DNA of 64,000 nt, taken from contig UESW01004076.1 of assembly GCA_900491605.1 (NCBI GenBank), positions 1,039,838 to 1,103,837 of the forward strand. Direction: 5' to 3'. This DNA is from Calamus simplicifolius. Lineage: Eukaryota; Streptophyta; Magnoliopsida; Arecales; Arecaceae. This document shows, piece by piece, positions 10,019-21,201 of this stretch. How positions within the stretch are numbered: the stretch's first letter is position 1; each line of letters opens with the position of its first letter. The position numbers and the translations under genes are program-made. The notes beneath the pieces were generated by a model. It ran no database searches. It was not told the origin of the DNA and worked only from the letters and a program-made list of their open reading frames with translations.

Positions 10019-10914
10019 CCTATGCCAAGCCCATGACCTTGGTACCATTCAGAACCATCACTCCCATTAAGAACCAATTTTTAGCCCTTGCCTCATCTTC
10101 CCAGAGTTACTCGCAGGCCACTCAGAAATGGTCACCTCCTAGTCTCAACATGGCCAGGCCCAACTTACCTTCTAGTCCCAACACCATTCCAAGCCAAACA
10201 AGACCTAGTCCAACCAACCCTAACGCAGTTAGACCCGGTCCATCCCGGTAGCCTCCAGCCAATCCTTACATTTCTAAGAGTTGTTCCATAATAGTAAAAC
10301 TCTTAGAAAAAGATGAAATAAGTGACCAACAGACTCCCAGACTAACTAGAATATTCCCCTCCATAAATGGAAAGATCATCCAATACCATTTACCCAAAGG
10401 ATACCAGATACTATTGAAATCCTAGGAATATTATGAGTTTATTCTAGTAGATTCAGACTCTGTAGAAATAACTCATACTCCAGAACCCAACTCAGAGGCA
10501 ATAGCCTATTCCAAATGCAAAATCATAAAATTCATCACCAAAGAAGAATGGGGAAACCCATATCAAGCCAAAACATTTTCTCAGACATATTCACCTCCTC
10601 AATATAACTATTTTGACTACCAAGAAGCTTGGTTTAAGGCCTTCTACCTTAAGCCCACAAACCACAGCTGGTTTTTCAGCTTCTGCCAAAAGTTCAACAA
10701 GAAAATCCCAAATTTGGTCCACAACTGGTGGATCTACTTTGGATTGACCAGAGAAATCTTGCCAGAAGAAATCCAAAAATCATGGGACTATTTCCAAGAC
10801 AATCTCAAGACAGCCACCTATGGAAACAAATCCATCATGTTCTTGGTCAAATTCCAAGTCCCATGGATCCTAGGATGGGACTTTGCCATCAGCAAGACCT
10901 TGGACCATCAATAT
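10019..10914 (+). pseudogene. Second viral ORF, unknown function, copy 2 (3' truncated)
   Basis: The ATG used in copy 1 is ATA here; the first ATG in frame is 10033. The same frame then runs from 10033 to the N at 10915 with only two stops, TAG 10249-10251 and TAG 10423-10425. This is far less damage than in the adjacent polymerase. The Ser/Pro-rich N-terminus and aromatic-rich core match copy 1. No known domain is recognised. The end is lost at the assembly junction. Confidence 0.7.
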
Positions 10915-10915
10915 N
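10915..10915. other. Ambiguous base (N) marking an assembly join
   Basis: The only N in the window. To its left is viral coding sequence, to its right nearly pure A/T. It probably marks a collapsed gap or a forced join, so adjacency across it should not be trusted. Confidence 0.8.
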
Positions 10916-11573
10916 AAATATTAAATTAATTAAAAAATTAAAATTAAAAAATAGATTAATTAAAAAATAAAAAATTGATTAATTTTTAATTAATTTAATT
11001 AATTTAATTTAATATTTTAAAAAATAAAATTAAAAAAATTAATTTTAAAAAAAATTAATTTACAAAAATAAAAAATAAAAAAAATTAAATTAATCTAAAA
11101 AAAATTAAATTTAAAATAAAAAATCAATTAAATTTTTAATTAATTTAATTTAATATTTAAAAAATAAAATTTAAAAAAATTTAGAAAATTTAAAAATTAA
11201 AAAAAAATTAAAAAAATTACAAAATCAATAAAAAAAAATAAAAAATAAAAATTAAATTAATTGAAAAATAAAAAAATTAATTATTTTTTAATTAATTTAA
11301 TTTAATATTTTAAAAAATAAAATTAAAAATTAATTTTTAAATAATTACTTGAAAAAAATAAAAAATTATTTTTAAAAATTAAATTTTAAATTAATTTAAT
11401 TAATTAATTAATATTTAAAAATAAAATTTAAAAATTAATTAAAAAAAAAAATTAAAAAATCATTTTTTAAAAAAATTAAATTAAAAACTAAAAATTAATT
11501 TTTAAAATTAAATTAAAAAATAAAAAATGAATTTTTAAAATAATTTAATTTTTTTTAATTAATTTAATTTTTG
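10916..11573. repeat. A/T-only low-complexity tract
   Basis: About 660 bases built from aattaa, ttaaaa and ttaatt words with only scattered G or C. It has no coding content and no clear fixed period. It starts exactly at the N and ends at the MITE remnant. It may be a genuine AT-rich satellite-like tract or an assembly product. Confidence 0.8.
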
Positions 11574-11819
11574 GAGGAAGGGATAATTTTATTTTATAAA
11601 AGAGGCATGGTAATTTTGTCAAAAGAAAAACTTATTAGATTACAACATAGCCGGTAATATGGATAGCCACCTCCCTCTGAGGTAATGTGGATTACTACTC
11701 AAGTGGTAATCCAGATTACCACTGTAGGATAGATTGTCATTCAAAATAGATACCAAACATGATTATCCGGTGGGGCCCTTTTAAATTACCGGATAGATTA
11801 CCTGCTACCAAACGCCCCC
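11574..11819 (+). mobile_element. Right portion of a Harbinger/Tourist-type MITE
   Basis: Ends in ctaccaaacgccccc, the reverse of the gggggcgtttggtag terminal inverted repeat common in plant MITEs. The adjacent TTA (11820-11822) is part of the LTR sequence seen uninterrupted at 15508-15520, so insertion at TTA is supported on this side. The left terminus is missing or hidden in the A/T tract. There is no transposase. Confidence 0.6.
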
Positions 11820-12622
11820 TTAAGGTGATGGCAGCAATAGTGAGGCTTATTTGGGAAGCTTGGAGTTTGTCAGTCTTGGGGCATGATCTCTTGTCCTTCT
11901 TTATGATAAAGGCAGCAACAGCATGGCTTGCTTTCTGGTGGTATGTCATAGCTACAGGCATTATCCCGTCAGAGGTGGGTGGCCATCTGATTATCCTGTA
12001 CTCCCCTATGCATGTACGGACAATGGTGGAGTCAAGCATGTGGGGGAGCAGAGAACCGGGAGTCGGCCGCCTGGAGTAAAAATCCAGAAGCTGGGAGTCA
12101 TTGCTGCCGAGTCTGTAGAGTCGGATAGGATCAAGGCGGAGCTGGGAGAGATGTGCCAGGAAAGACCAGAATGGACTGAAGCTGAGTCTGAAGAACCATC
12201 TAGAATGGAGTCGTTAAGGACGACCATGAGGCGTGGAGTTGGAAACTCCTCATCCTGACTTCTTTCCCCCATACGCTATCTTTTCTCGTGCAAGGTGCCA
12301 AAATGGCAACCATAAATGCCTTAATGCATGAAAGAAATAAGGCAATAAATGTCTTATAGTAAGCATGTAGTGGGATGTACGTGGCTTTCATAAGACCATA
12401 AATGCCTTGGCTCATGAATGCAGGAGGGAGCCAACATGGCTGTGGAGTTGGGACTCTAAACCGAAGCCGCCTAGAAAGACAGCCTAGGAAGGTCGCCCAA
12501 GATGGCCGCCTAAGACTTGCTAGACCGCCTAAGAAGCTGGGGCCGCCTAGGAACTGGGCTGCCTTGCCGAGGCCAAGCCCATATGTGGTCATTGTTACCC
12601 ATGGGGTCAACTGGCCCCATCA
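11820..12622 (-). repeat. 3' LTR of the minus element (truncated)
   Basis: Aligns with 15515-16313. It begins TGATGGGGCC on the minus strand at 12622, right after a purine tract. About 510 bases corresponding to 15006-15514 are missing because the MITE and A/T tract replace them. ORFs inside are LTR shadows. Confidence 0.8.
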
Positions 12623-13899
12623 TATGCCCCCCATGCTCCTTGAGCTTGTGGCCTTGCATTCGCCAAGCAAAAGGAGTGTAGAACTTTTTACCTTTGCACT
12701 TGTCTCCTCTTTTTTTCAAGTAAAAAATTATTTTTTTTTGTGCACATCTACACGCTCTCTGGAGCCATGCTTTTGCCTGTTCAAAAAAAAAACTTTAAGT
12801 AATGTTGGAGGTAGCTGATTATCTTAAACCGACTGAGGGCAGCCAGTAATTCTCTCCCGAAGTGGATGCTCATCAACTGTGAGTTGGGGTTGATCTTTCC
12901 CGCTATGGTTTGACTTGGGACTTCTAATTGGCCAATATTGGCCATTAGCCGCTGAGGCAAAGATAAAGCAACTGAAGCTGATAGAGCCATTGAGGCTGCA
13001 ATAAAACCATTGAGATTGTAATGATGTCGCTGAGGCAGATATAAAGCTACTGGGGCTGAAATAAAACCGCCTTGAAGGTTTCTCGACTGGTCGGGCATTA
13101 ACTCGGGGCTGCCGAGACCATAGGATTTAAACCATCTCGAGGGTTTCTCGCGCCGGCCGGGCGTATCCTTATGATCACGAGGCCGCGAGGTCCTTTTGAA
13201 AACTACCATGGGGTTTCTCGCGCTGGCCCGGAGTTTGAGAAGTTGAATGAAAAAAAAAACGTTTTCTAAAGTGTAGTATACTTAGCTTTTGTAGCTTTTT
13301 GCTTTGCATCGTATTTGGTGTCGACATCGATTAAAGACTTGAGAGCTTTTTCTTTGAAGAAATTTGTCTCCTTCAGTGCCGAAATCCAAAAGCAGTTGGA
13401 ATAGAATCCGTAGAAGGCCTTGAGCTCGGTTTGGCTCTTGGGTGCAGCAGATAGAAAGAGAGAGGGGGAGAGTGGGGAAAGGTGGAGTCAACGGTCAAAG
13501 CCCCTTATCCCCATCTTTCACCTTGTATTAATAGCACTAGCACCTCTGACTTACCACCATCAGAAATTAAAATACCCATAAATGCTTAAGGTGACTAGGA
13601 GTTAGGATGCTCATAAATGCCCGAGGTGACATCCTGGAAATTATTTTGCCACTACCTTCATTTAGGGGGCTTCAACGTGCTTTTACTGCTTAACCTGCTC
13701 GGGATGCCTCCAACATAACTATATAATTGGTAGAAGTCTGAGCGCGTGCTACCACGCTAAGGCTTGCAATTTTAGTGTCATAGGGCTATCTTTCCTTTAG
13801 TGCCCTTCTTGTGAAGTCAGCTTCGTCGATGCAAATATATTTTATGCACGACTTAGGAGCTCGGTGTAGGAGCTAGGAGGCTTCTTGTCTAGTGAATAA
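12623..13899 (-). other. Non-coding internal region of the minus element
   Basis: Between gag and the 3' LTR. It contains Gly/Cys-rich-looking GC repeats (about 12940-13240) that correspond to the 138-bp repeats of the plus element. A conserved non-coding block at 13260-13500 matches 18830-19030 in reverse orientation. No convincing ORF. Confidence 0.6.
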
Positions 13900-14960
13900 G
13901 TGAAGCAGGAGCGGCAAAATCCTTGCTTCAGGGCCAAAGTGGCCAAACATCATTGAGGTAATAAACCTTTATGGCAGCCATCCTAAAATGGGCCACAAAA
14001 TCTTTTGAAGGGTTCTTCCTCCTTCTGTCGGATGGAGAACAAGCTATCTGCCACTCGAGAATCCTTCGATAGGCATCAAAGTGGATCAAGAAAGCCATCT
14101 CTAACTTTCGAAAAGAGTCGATGATGTGCGAAGGTAGGAAAAATACCAAGCGCATGCAGCTTTCCACAGGGTGACTAAAAAAACCATACATAAAAGGATA
14201 TCAGTCGCCCCTTGAATTTGCATCAGAGCCTTGTAGCTCTTGAGGTGATCAAGTGGATCCGTGGTGCCATCAAACGGATCCAATTGAGGAAGGCAAAATC
14301 TAAAGGAATGGGCTCTTCCATAATACTATGGATAGGGATGGATGAGTGTTGTAGTCCACCTCTGGCTGATTGTTGAGCCTCTGACTGAGTTCCTCCAGCC
14401 GTCGGTATTGTTCATCTAGACGCCTTTTCATCTCATGATTAAGGTCCTCCTCGATGACTCGAAGAAGAGTAAGGAGAGGAGTGATGCCACTGATAATGCT
14501 CTCGCTCATGTTTCTTCCCATGTCGCCATCGAAAAGAGGGACTGCTCGAGCAGAAGGTAGAAGACCACAGTTCTTAATAGCTTCATGGTGGTGGTGCTTA
14601 GGTGAAGGATGATGGTGGTGAGCCTCTCTCTAAGGAGATCTTCTGCGGGTGGATCGCTGGCTAACTGGTGCAGCTATCACAGACGGTGTGAGAGGCTTGG
14701 GCTATTGCTAAGTGGCCACCCAGCATTGCTTCTGTAGCTCATAAATTGCTACAATCAAGGCTTAAACTTGCTGATTGAGGATGGCCAGTTGGTTAGTCAG
14801 AGCAGCTAAGGTTAGTGGTGAAGGAGGAGCAGAAAGGGTGGCATTCTGCTGCTTAGCACGATGTGGATGCCCCTCGGTATGACTGGCGGAGACCTTCGGC
14901 ATGCGCATCACCACCATGGCTGTCTTAGAGGGGAACAAAGGTTTAAAGCTCAAGGAGACA
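13900..14960 (-). pseudogene. Ty3/Gypsy-type gag relic, minus element
   Basis: Minus-strand frames show the start of plant Gypsy gag: a Gln/Ala/Leu-rich helical leader (about 14800), a Glu/Arg/Leu-rich helix (14380-14460) and the motif Phe-Asp-Gly-Thr-Thr-Asp-Pro-Leu-Asp-His-Leu near 14240-14285. A Val-Ala-His-Phe core piece lies near 13985. The pieces at 14300-14521, 14101-14283 and 13928-14191 are in different frames, so the protein is broken. Confidence 0.75.
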
Positions 14961-14987
14961 GAGCTCTCTTTCAAGCAGTGCGTACCC

Positions 14988-15005
14988 CTGCCTGGCGTGC
15001 CAATC
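14988..15005 (-). other. Primer-binding site, minus element
   Basis: On the minus strand gattggcacgccaggc directly follows the CA end of the LTR (15006). The same sequence follows the 5' LTR of the plus element at 18065. The tRNA primer is not identified. Confidence 0.65.
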
Positions 15006-16313
15006 TGATGCTGCCAGATCATCCTCCTCGAATGTTTGCGAGCATCTAGTCGCCTTTCTCCAATGAGCTCGAGATCTTTTAGCGAGCTTCTCATGGTCGG
15101 GAGCCTGCAAAAAGTCCGGGAACCGAGATTTCAATGGAGACCCTCGACACTCAGGTCAGTGCTCTGGGCAAAAGCCGTAAGCTTGAGAAAGCTCGAAAGA
15201 GAAAGTGAGAGGCTCAGAGAAGAGCTCTCTATGAGTGAGAATGAGCGTTTAAGAGTGTTGTGTATTGTTACCTGGTCGGGGTCCCTCTTACCCAATTTAT
15301 TCATCTTTGGACTTTGGGTGGCTTACTTGAGAAGCTTGGAGCCTTGTCATCTAGTGATGGAATGAGTCACGTGAAGTCTCATGATGGACCATGACTTTTG
15401 GGGCTCATCTAGTCTGAGTGGTTGAGACCTTATGATGAATGATGACTTTTATGGATGGAATGTCAGGGCTGATGTCCATGAGATTTGAGGTGCTGCCACT
15501 TGTCAGTACATTTAAGGTGATGGCAGCAATAGTGAGGCTTATTTGGGAAGCTTGGAGTCGGCAGGCTTATTTGGGAAGCTTGGAGTCGGCCAGTCTTGGG
15601 GCATGATCTCTTATCCTTCTTTATGATAAGGGCAACAACAGCATGGCTTGCTTTCTGGTGGTATGTCAGAGCTACAGGCGCTATCCCGTCAGAAATGGGT
15701 GGCCATCTGATTATCCTATACCTCCTCTATGCATGTATGGATAATGGTGGAGCCAAGCATGTGGGGGAGTAGAAAACTAGGAGTTGGCCGCCTGGAGTAA
15801 AAATCGAAGCCAGAAGTCATTGAAGCCGAGTCCGTAGAGTCAGAGAGGATCAAGACAGAATCAAGAAAGATGGTGCCGAAAAAGACTAGGATGGACCAAA
15901 GCTGAGTCTTGAAGAACCATCTAGAACGGAGTCGTCGGGGATGACCATGAGACATGGAGTTGGGAACTCCTCATCCTAGCTTCCTTGCCTCTTATACCAT
16001 CTTTTCTCATGCAACCATAAATGCCTTAGTACATGAGAGGAATAAGGCAATAAATGCCTTAGAACAAGCATGTAGTAGGATGTACGTGGTTGTCATAAGA
16101 CCATAAATTCTTGGTGCATGAATGCAGGAGGGAGCCAACGTGGTTGTGGAGTCAAAACTCTTGAACCGAAGCCGCTTAGATGGGGTCGCCTAGAAAGAAT
16201 GCCCAGGATGGCCGCCTGGAACTTGCTAGGGCTGCCTAGGAATTGTTGGGCCGCCTAGGAAGCTGGAGCCGCCCTAGATGCAGTCATTGTTGCCCATGGA
16301 TCAATGCCCATCA
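15006..16313 (-). repeat. 5' LTR of the minus element
   Basis: About 1,308 bp, TG...CA on the minus strand (TGATGGGC at 16313, GCATCA at 15006). It contains a short internal duplication at 15533-15597 of gaggcttatttgggaagctt-like sequence. It is flanked at the CA end by the primer-binding site. Confidence 0.75.
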
Positions 16314-16473
16314 CAACCGGTTATCTTAAAATAGCTCTTGTTTGGAAATGATAATTTTAACCTCATCCTTTGGCGAGTTTGGAATAGATTTTGAAAAAAT
16401 CTAAATTCTTTAAATTTTTATTTTAAAAAATATTTTTAAAGATAATTAAAAAAGAATAAAAAAAGAAAAAACG
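16314..16473. other. 160-bp spacer between head-to-head LTR elements
   Basis: A-rich sequence with no ORF. The ends of the two elements face each other across it. It may be original host DNA. Confidence 0.5.
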
Positions 16474-18064
16474 TGATGAGGCCAATTGACCCCATAGGCA
16501 ATAATGATAGTAATTTCTAGCTCTCAAGACGATTTTTCTAAACAGCCATCCTTGGCGGCCTTTCTAAACAGCCCTATTTTTGAGTGGCCTTCCTGAATGG
16601 CTCTATTTCTGAACGGCCTTCTTGAATGGCTCCATTCCTCAATGGCCTCCTCTTAAGAGCCTTCCCGAAAGGCTTAATTTTTAGACGGCTTTCTTAGGCG
16701 ACCTTGCGTGAGTTTCTCCCAAGGGCCACATCGAAAGGGCATTTAATGGTGCAGAAATGGTCATAATGACTTGGAGAGCACTTATGGGTGGAGCATTCAA
16801 TGGTCAAGTCACAAACTCATACTACAGCAAGAAGAAGACAGCTAAGGAAGTCCTCGACAACCTTCTTGGCGGCCTCTTCCTCGACGGCCTTCTTGGGCGG
16901 CCTCTTCCTCGACAGCCTCTTCTTGTGCAATCCTAGGCGGCCTTCCACGATGGCCTCTTCCTCGATCGATGGCCTTCCAAGACGGCCTCTTCTTGAGCGG
17001 CCATCCTAGGTCCTAGATGGCCTTTCTAGGCGGCTTTGGTTCTAGATTCCCGACTCTACCGCCATGATGGCTCCCCTTGCGCCCAGGCATTTATGGTCTC
17101 ACATGCATCCCACTGGCTTAAGGCATTTATTGCCTTATTTCCTAAATGGCGCATGCATTAAGGCATTTATGGCTCTTGCCCTCTTGGTCCCATGATGAGA
17201 AAAGATGGCATAAGGAAGTAAGGATGAGGAGTTTCCGACTCGACGCCTCATGGAAGTTCTCGACGGCCTTTTCTACCTTCTGTCCTCGACGACTTCTAGC
17301 TGTCCCACTCTAGACCATGGCAACCCGACTCCAAGGAGGCTTACGAGCATAAGAACCTACTTGCATAGGGCTCACATGCCTGGCTCCACCAATGTCCGTG
17401 CATACACAAGGAAGTGTATAGGATAGACAATAGACTAGCACCACCCACCTCTGACGGGATAGCGTCTATAGCTCTGACATGCCACTAAGAAGCAAGCATC
17501 TCCATAAAGATGACGAGAGACCATATCCAAGACTGGTAGACTCCACTATTGTTGCCATCACCTTAAATGCTTTGACAAGTGGCAGCACCTCATGGAAATC
17601 AACCCTGACATTCCACCCACCAAAGTCCTCCGTCATCATGGCACCCCAACCACTATGAGCCCCAAAAGTTATGGTCCATCATAAGGCTCCACGTGACTCA
17701 TCCCTTCACTAGATGACAAGGCTCTAAGCTTATCAGGCAAGCCACATAGAGTCCAAAGATGAATAAATTGGGTAAGAGGGACCCCCGACCAGGTAACTCC
17801 AAGAACAACAACACACGCTCATTCTGGCTCACAGAGAGTTCTTCTCTGAGCCTCTCCCTCTTTCTCTTTCGAGCTTCCTCAAACTCATGGCTGTTGCTCA
17901 GAGCATTGACTTGAGCGTCGGAGGATTTCATTGGAATCTCCGATCCCTAGGACTTTTTGCAGGCTCCCATATGTGAGAAGCTCGCCGAAAGATTCCAGGC
18001 TCGCTGGAAGAGGCGACCGGACGTTCATGGATGTTCGGGGGGAGGGGGTCATCTGGTAACAACA
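16474..18064 (+). repeat. 5' LTR of the plus element
   Basis: Starts TGATGAGGCCAATTG and ends GGTAACAACA. The first half is a degenerate array of cggcct / tcttcc / gaacggcc words (16540-17040). It is 1,591 bp, against 1,472 bp for the 3' LTR, the difference coming mainly from indels in that array. Confidence 0.8.
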
Positions 18065-18082
18065 GATTGGCACGCCAGGAAG
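18065..18082 (+). other. Primer-binding site, plus element
   Basis: gattggcacgccaggaag immediately follows the terminal CA of the 5' LTR, the standard place for minus-strand priming. Confidence 0.65.
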
Positions 18083-18109
18083 GGGGGATGCGCTGAAGGA
18101 AAGAGAGCT

Positions 18110-18660
18110 ATATCTTCTTGAGCTATAAGTCTTTGTCCCATCTAAGATAGCCATGGTGGTGATGCGCGTGCCGAAGGTCCTCACCAATCATGCCGGAGGG
18201 CATCCACATCGCACTCAGTAGCAGAAGACCACGCTCTCTGCTCCTTCACCATTAGGCTCAGCTGCTCTAATTAACTAACTGGCCATCCTCAATCAACAAG
18301 TTGAAGCCTTGAATGTAGCAGTTCATGAGCTGCAGGAGCAACGCTCGGTGGCCACTCAGCAGCAGCCCAAGCCTCTCACATCGCCCGTGATAACTGCATC
18401 AGTTAGTCAGCGATTCACCTACAGAAAATCTTCTCAGAGAGAGGCTCACCGCCATCATGCTTCACCTAAGCATCACCACCGTGAAGCTTTCAAGAGACTA
18501 CGGTCTCCTACCCTCTGCTCAGCAGCCACTCCTCCCCTTACTCATCTTCTGAGCCGTTTGAGGAGGACCCTAATCATGAGATGAAGAGGCATCTAGATGA
18601 ACAACACCTGCGGTTGGAGGAGCTCAATCAGAGGCTCAACAATCTGCCAGCATAATAATT
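18110..18660 (+). pseudogene. Gag N-terminal relic, plus element
   Basis: Frames match the gag leader of the minus element: a Leu/Gln helical segment near 18270-18310, a Gln-rich stretch, a His/Ser-rich stretch near 18440-18480 and a Glu/Arg/Leu helix at 18570-18650. The main open part is 18309-18584. It stops at two adjacent stops (taataa near 18653) and the gag core is missing. Confidence 0.7.
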
Positions 18661-19729
18661 TCCAAAATGGGCAAACTTGGGACATTGTCCATGGCCCGTC
18701 ACCTCAAGCATTTATGGGCATTTTAATTTCTGGTGGTAGTAAGCCTAGAGGTGTTGGTGCAATTAATGCATGGTGAAGATGAGGACAAAGGGCTTTGACT
18801 ATTGACTCCACCTTCCTCCTCTCTCTCCTTCTCTCTTTCTCTTTGCTGCACCCAAGAGCCAAACCGAGCCCAGGACCTCCTGAGGATTTCGTTCTAGCTG
18901 CTCTCAGACTTCAGCACTGAGGGCGACCAATCTCTTCAAAGAAAAAGCTCTCAAGCCTTTAATCGATGATGGCACCAAACACGACGCAAAGGCAAAAAGC
19001 TACAAAAGCTAAGTATACTGCACTTTGACAAAAAGGTTTCTTTTCATTTAATTCTTAAAAATCACTCGGGCGGCCGAGCAACACCCGGTAGTTTCTCTGT
19101 GGCTCCGCGATCATAAGGACACCATCGGACCGGCGCGAGAAACCTCCGAGGCGGTTCAAGTCCTATGGTCTCGACGACCCCGAGTCAAACGCTCGGGCCG
19201 GCCGAGCAACCCCAAGGTATTTTTAAAATGACCTTGGTGGCTCTGCGATCATAAGGATACCCTCAAATCGGTGCGATAGACCTCCAGGCGGTTCAAATCC
19301 TGTAGTCTCGGTGGCCTCAAGTCAATGCCCAGGCCGGCCGCAAAACCTTCGAGGCGGTTTTATTTCAGCCCCAACAGCTTTATATTTGGCTCAGCGGCAT
19401 CATTATAACCTCAGTGGTTTTATTGCAGTCTTAGTGTCTCTATCGCAGCCCCAGCGGCTTTATATTTGCTTTAGCAACTAACGGCTCACGTTGGCCAATT
19501 AGAAGCCCCAAGTCAGCTCACAACGGGAGAGATCAACTCCAGCTCACAGTTGGCGGGCATCCATTCCCAGACTCCGCATTAGGAGAGGATTGCTAGCTGC
19601 CCTCAGCTAGTCAAAGAGAGCATGCAAATGTCCATACAAATTAGCAAAAAAAAAAAAGAGACAAGTGCAAAGGTAAAAGTTCTACACTCCTTTAGCACAA
19701 CCCAAAAGCTCAAGGAGTGTAGGGCGCAT
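18661..19729 (+). other. Non-coding internal region of the plus element
   Basis: No ORF. It contains a block shared in reverse with 13260-13500, a GC-rich repeat array, and the purine-rich ctcaaggagtgtagggcg just before the 3' LTR. Confidence 0.65.
19072..19340 (+). repeat. 138-bp tandem repeat inside the plus element
   Basis: tggctccgcgatcataagga at 19100 recurs as tggctctgcgatcataagga at 19238, period 138. Each unit also contains a gaggcggttcaa-like word and a gggccggccg-like word. A related array lies in the minus element at about 12940-13240. Confidence 0.75.
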
Positions 19730-21201
19730 TGATGGGGCTGCTTGACCCCATAGGCAATAATGACAGCAATTTCTAGCTCTCGAGACAATTTTTTTGAACG
19801 GCCATCCTCGGCGGCCTTTCTAAACAATCCTATTTTTGAGCTGCCTTCTTGAGCGGCTCTATTCTTGAGCTCCTTCCTAAATGGCTCCATTCCTTGATGG
19901 CGCCTCCTCTCAAAAGCCTTCTTGAATGGCTTAATTTCTAGACGGCTTTTCTAGGTGGCCTCGCTTTTCCGCTTGTCGAGGGACACGATAGGAATTAAAT
20001 GATTTTATCCACGGCTTTGCGACAAGCGTGATAAGTGCTTAGTCATAATGAAGAGAGAGAACAAGTCGGTCAAAGGCAAAGGGGCCACGTTACATGCGTG
20101 GTTTCTCTAAGGGCAACATCAAAGGAGCATTTTATGGTGCAGAAATGATCATAATGACTTGGAGAGAATTTAATGGGTGGAGCATTCAATGGTCCGCCTC
20201 TTCCTCAACGACCTTGGCCTCTTCTTGAGCGGCAATCCTAGGTGGCCTTCCATGATGGCCTCTTCCTCGATGGCCTTCCCAAATGGCCTCTTCTTGAGCG
20301 GCCACCTAGGCGGCCTTTTGGGTGGCTTTTGTTCTAGATTGCCAACTCCACCGCCATGATGGCTCCCTCTGCATTTATGCGACTCCACACCTCATGGAAG
20401 TTCTCGACGGCCTTTTCCACCTTCCGTCCTCAACGACTGTCCTACTCTACACCGTGGCAACCCGACTCCTGAGGAGGCTTATGAGCATAAGAACCTGCTT
20501 ACGTGGGGCTCACATGCCTAGCTCCACCATTGTCCATGCACGCACAGAAAAGTATATAGGATAGACAATAGACGGGCACCACCTATCTCTGACGCGATAG
20601 CGTCTGTAGCTCTGACATACCATTAAGAAGCAAGCATCTCCATAAAGATGACGAGAGACTATATCCCAAGACTGACAGACTCCACTATTGCTGTCATCAC
20701 CTTAAATACTTTGACAAGTGGTAGCACCTCACGGAAATCAACCCTGATATTCCACCCACCAAAGTTATCAGTCATTATGACACACCAACCACTCAAATCA
20801 GATGAGCCCCAAAAGTCATGGTCCATTATAAGGCTCCACGTGACTCATCCATTCACTAGACGATAAGGCTCCAAGCTTCTCAGGCAAGCCACACAGAGTC
20901 CAAAGATAAATAAATTGGGTAAGAGGGACCCCGACCAGATAACTCCAAGAACAACAACACACGCTCATTTTGGCCCACAAGAAGCTTTTCTCTGAGCCTC
21001 TCCCTTTTTCTCTTTCGAGCTTCCTCAAGCTCACGGTTGTTGCCCAAAGTACTGACTTGAGCGTCGAAGGTTTTTCGCCGGAATCTTCGGTTCCTGAACT
21101 TTTTGCAAGCTCTCAGATGCGAGAAGCTCGCCGAAAGATCCCAAGCTCGCTGAAGGAGATGGATGCTCGCGGACGTTCGGGAGGATCATCTGGTAATAAC
21201 A
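19730..21201 (+). repeat. 3' LTR of the plus element
   Basis: Aligns with 16474-18064 over its length; begins TGATGGGGCTGC and ends GGTAATAACA. Small ORFs within it are not genes. Confidence 0.8.

Larger units (their letters stand above)
6508..10914 (+). mobile_element. Endogenous caulimovirid-like pararetrovirus, copy 2 (decayed, both ends lost)
   Basis: It repeats the order of copy 1 (capsid, zinc finger, protease, RT, RNase H, second ORF), with clear nucleotide similarity throughout and many differences. It is therefore a separate or long-diverged copy rather than a recent duplication. It starts inside the capsid region and ends inside the second ORF at the N at 10915, where copy 1 continues for another roughly 370 coding bases. 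Nothing in it can be expressed intact. Confidence 0.9.
11820..16313 (-). mobile_element. Gag-only Ty3/Gypsy-type LTR element, minus copy
   Basis: Read on the minus strand: 5' LTR 16313-15006, primer-binding site 15005-14988, gag relic, non-coding internal region with repeats, purine-rich tract just above 12622, then a truncated 3' LTR 12622-11820. Protease, RT and integrase are absent, so it is a non-autonomous (LARD-like) element. Its family matches the plus copy at 16474-21201. Confidence 0.8.
16474..21201 (+). mobile_element. Gag-only Ty3/Gypsy-type LTR element, plus copy with both LTRs
   Basis: 5' LTR 16474-18064, primer-binding site 18065-18082, degraded gag 18110-18660, non-coding internal region with 138-bp repeats, purine tract near 19711-19729, 3' LTR 19730-21201. 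The whole is about 4.7 kb with no pol genes. The LTRs differ at many positions and by indels, so the insertion is old. Flanks (aaacg before, aaaag after) give only an imperfect 5-bp target duplication. Confidence 0.8.

Noticed and set aside
10591..10776. Minus-strand ORF
   Set aside because: Antisense of the second viral ORF in copy 2.
12200..12818. Several overlapping ORFs on both strands
   Set aside because: They lie in the LTR of the minus element and recur as shifted or broken frames in the other LTR copies.
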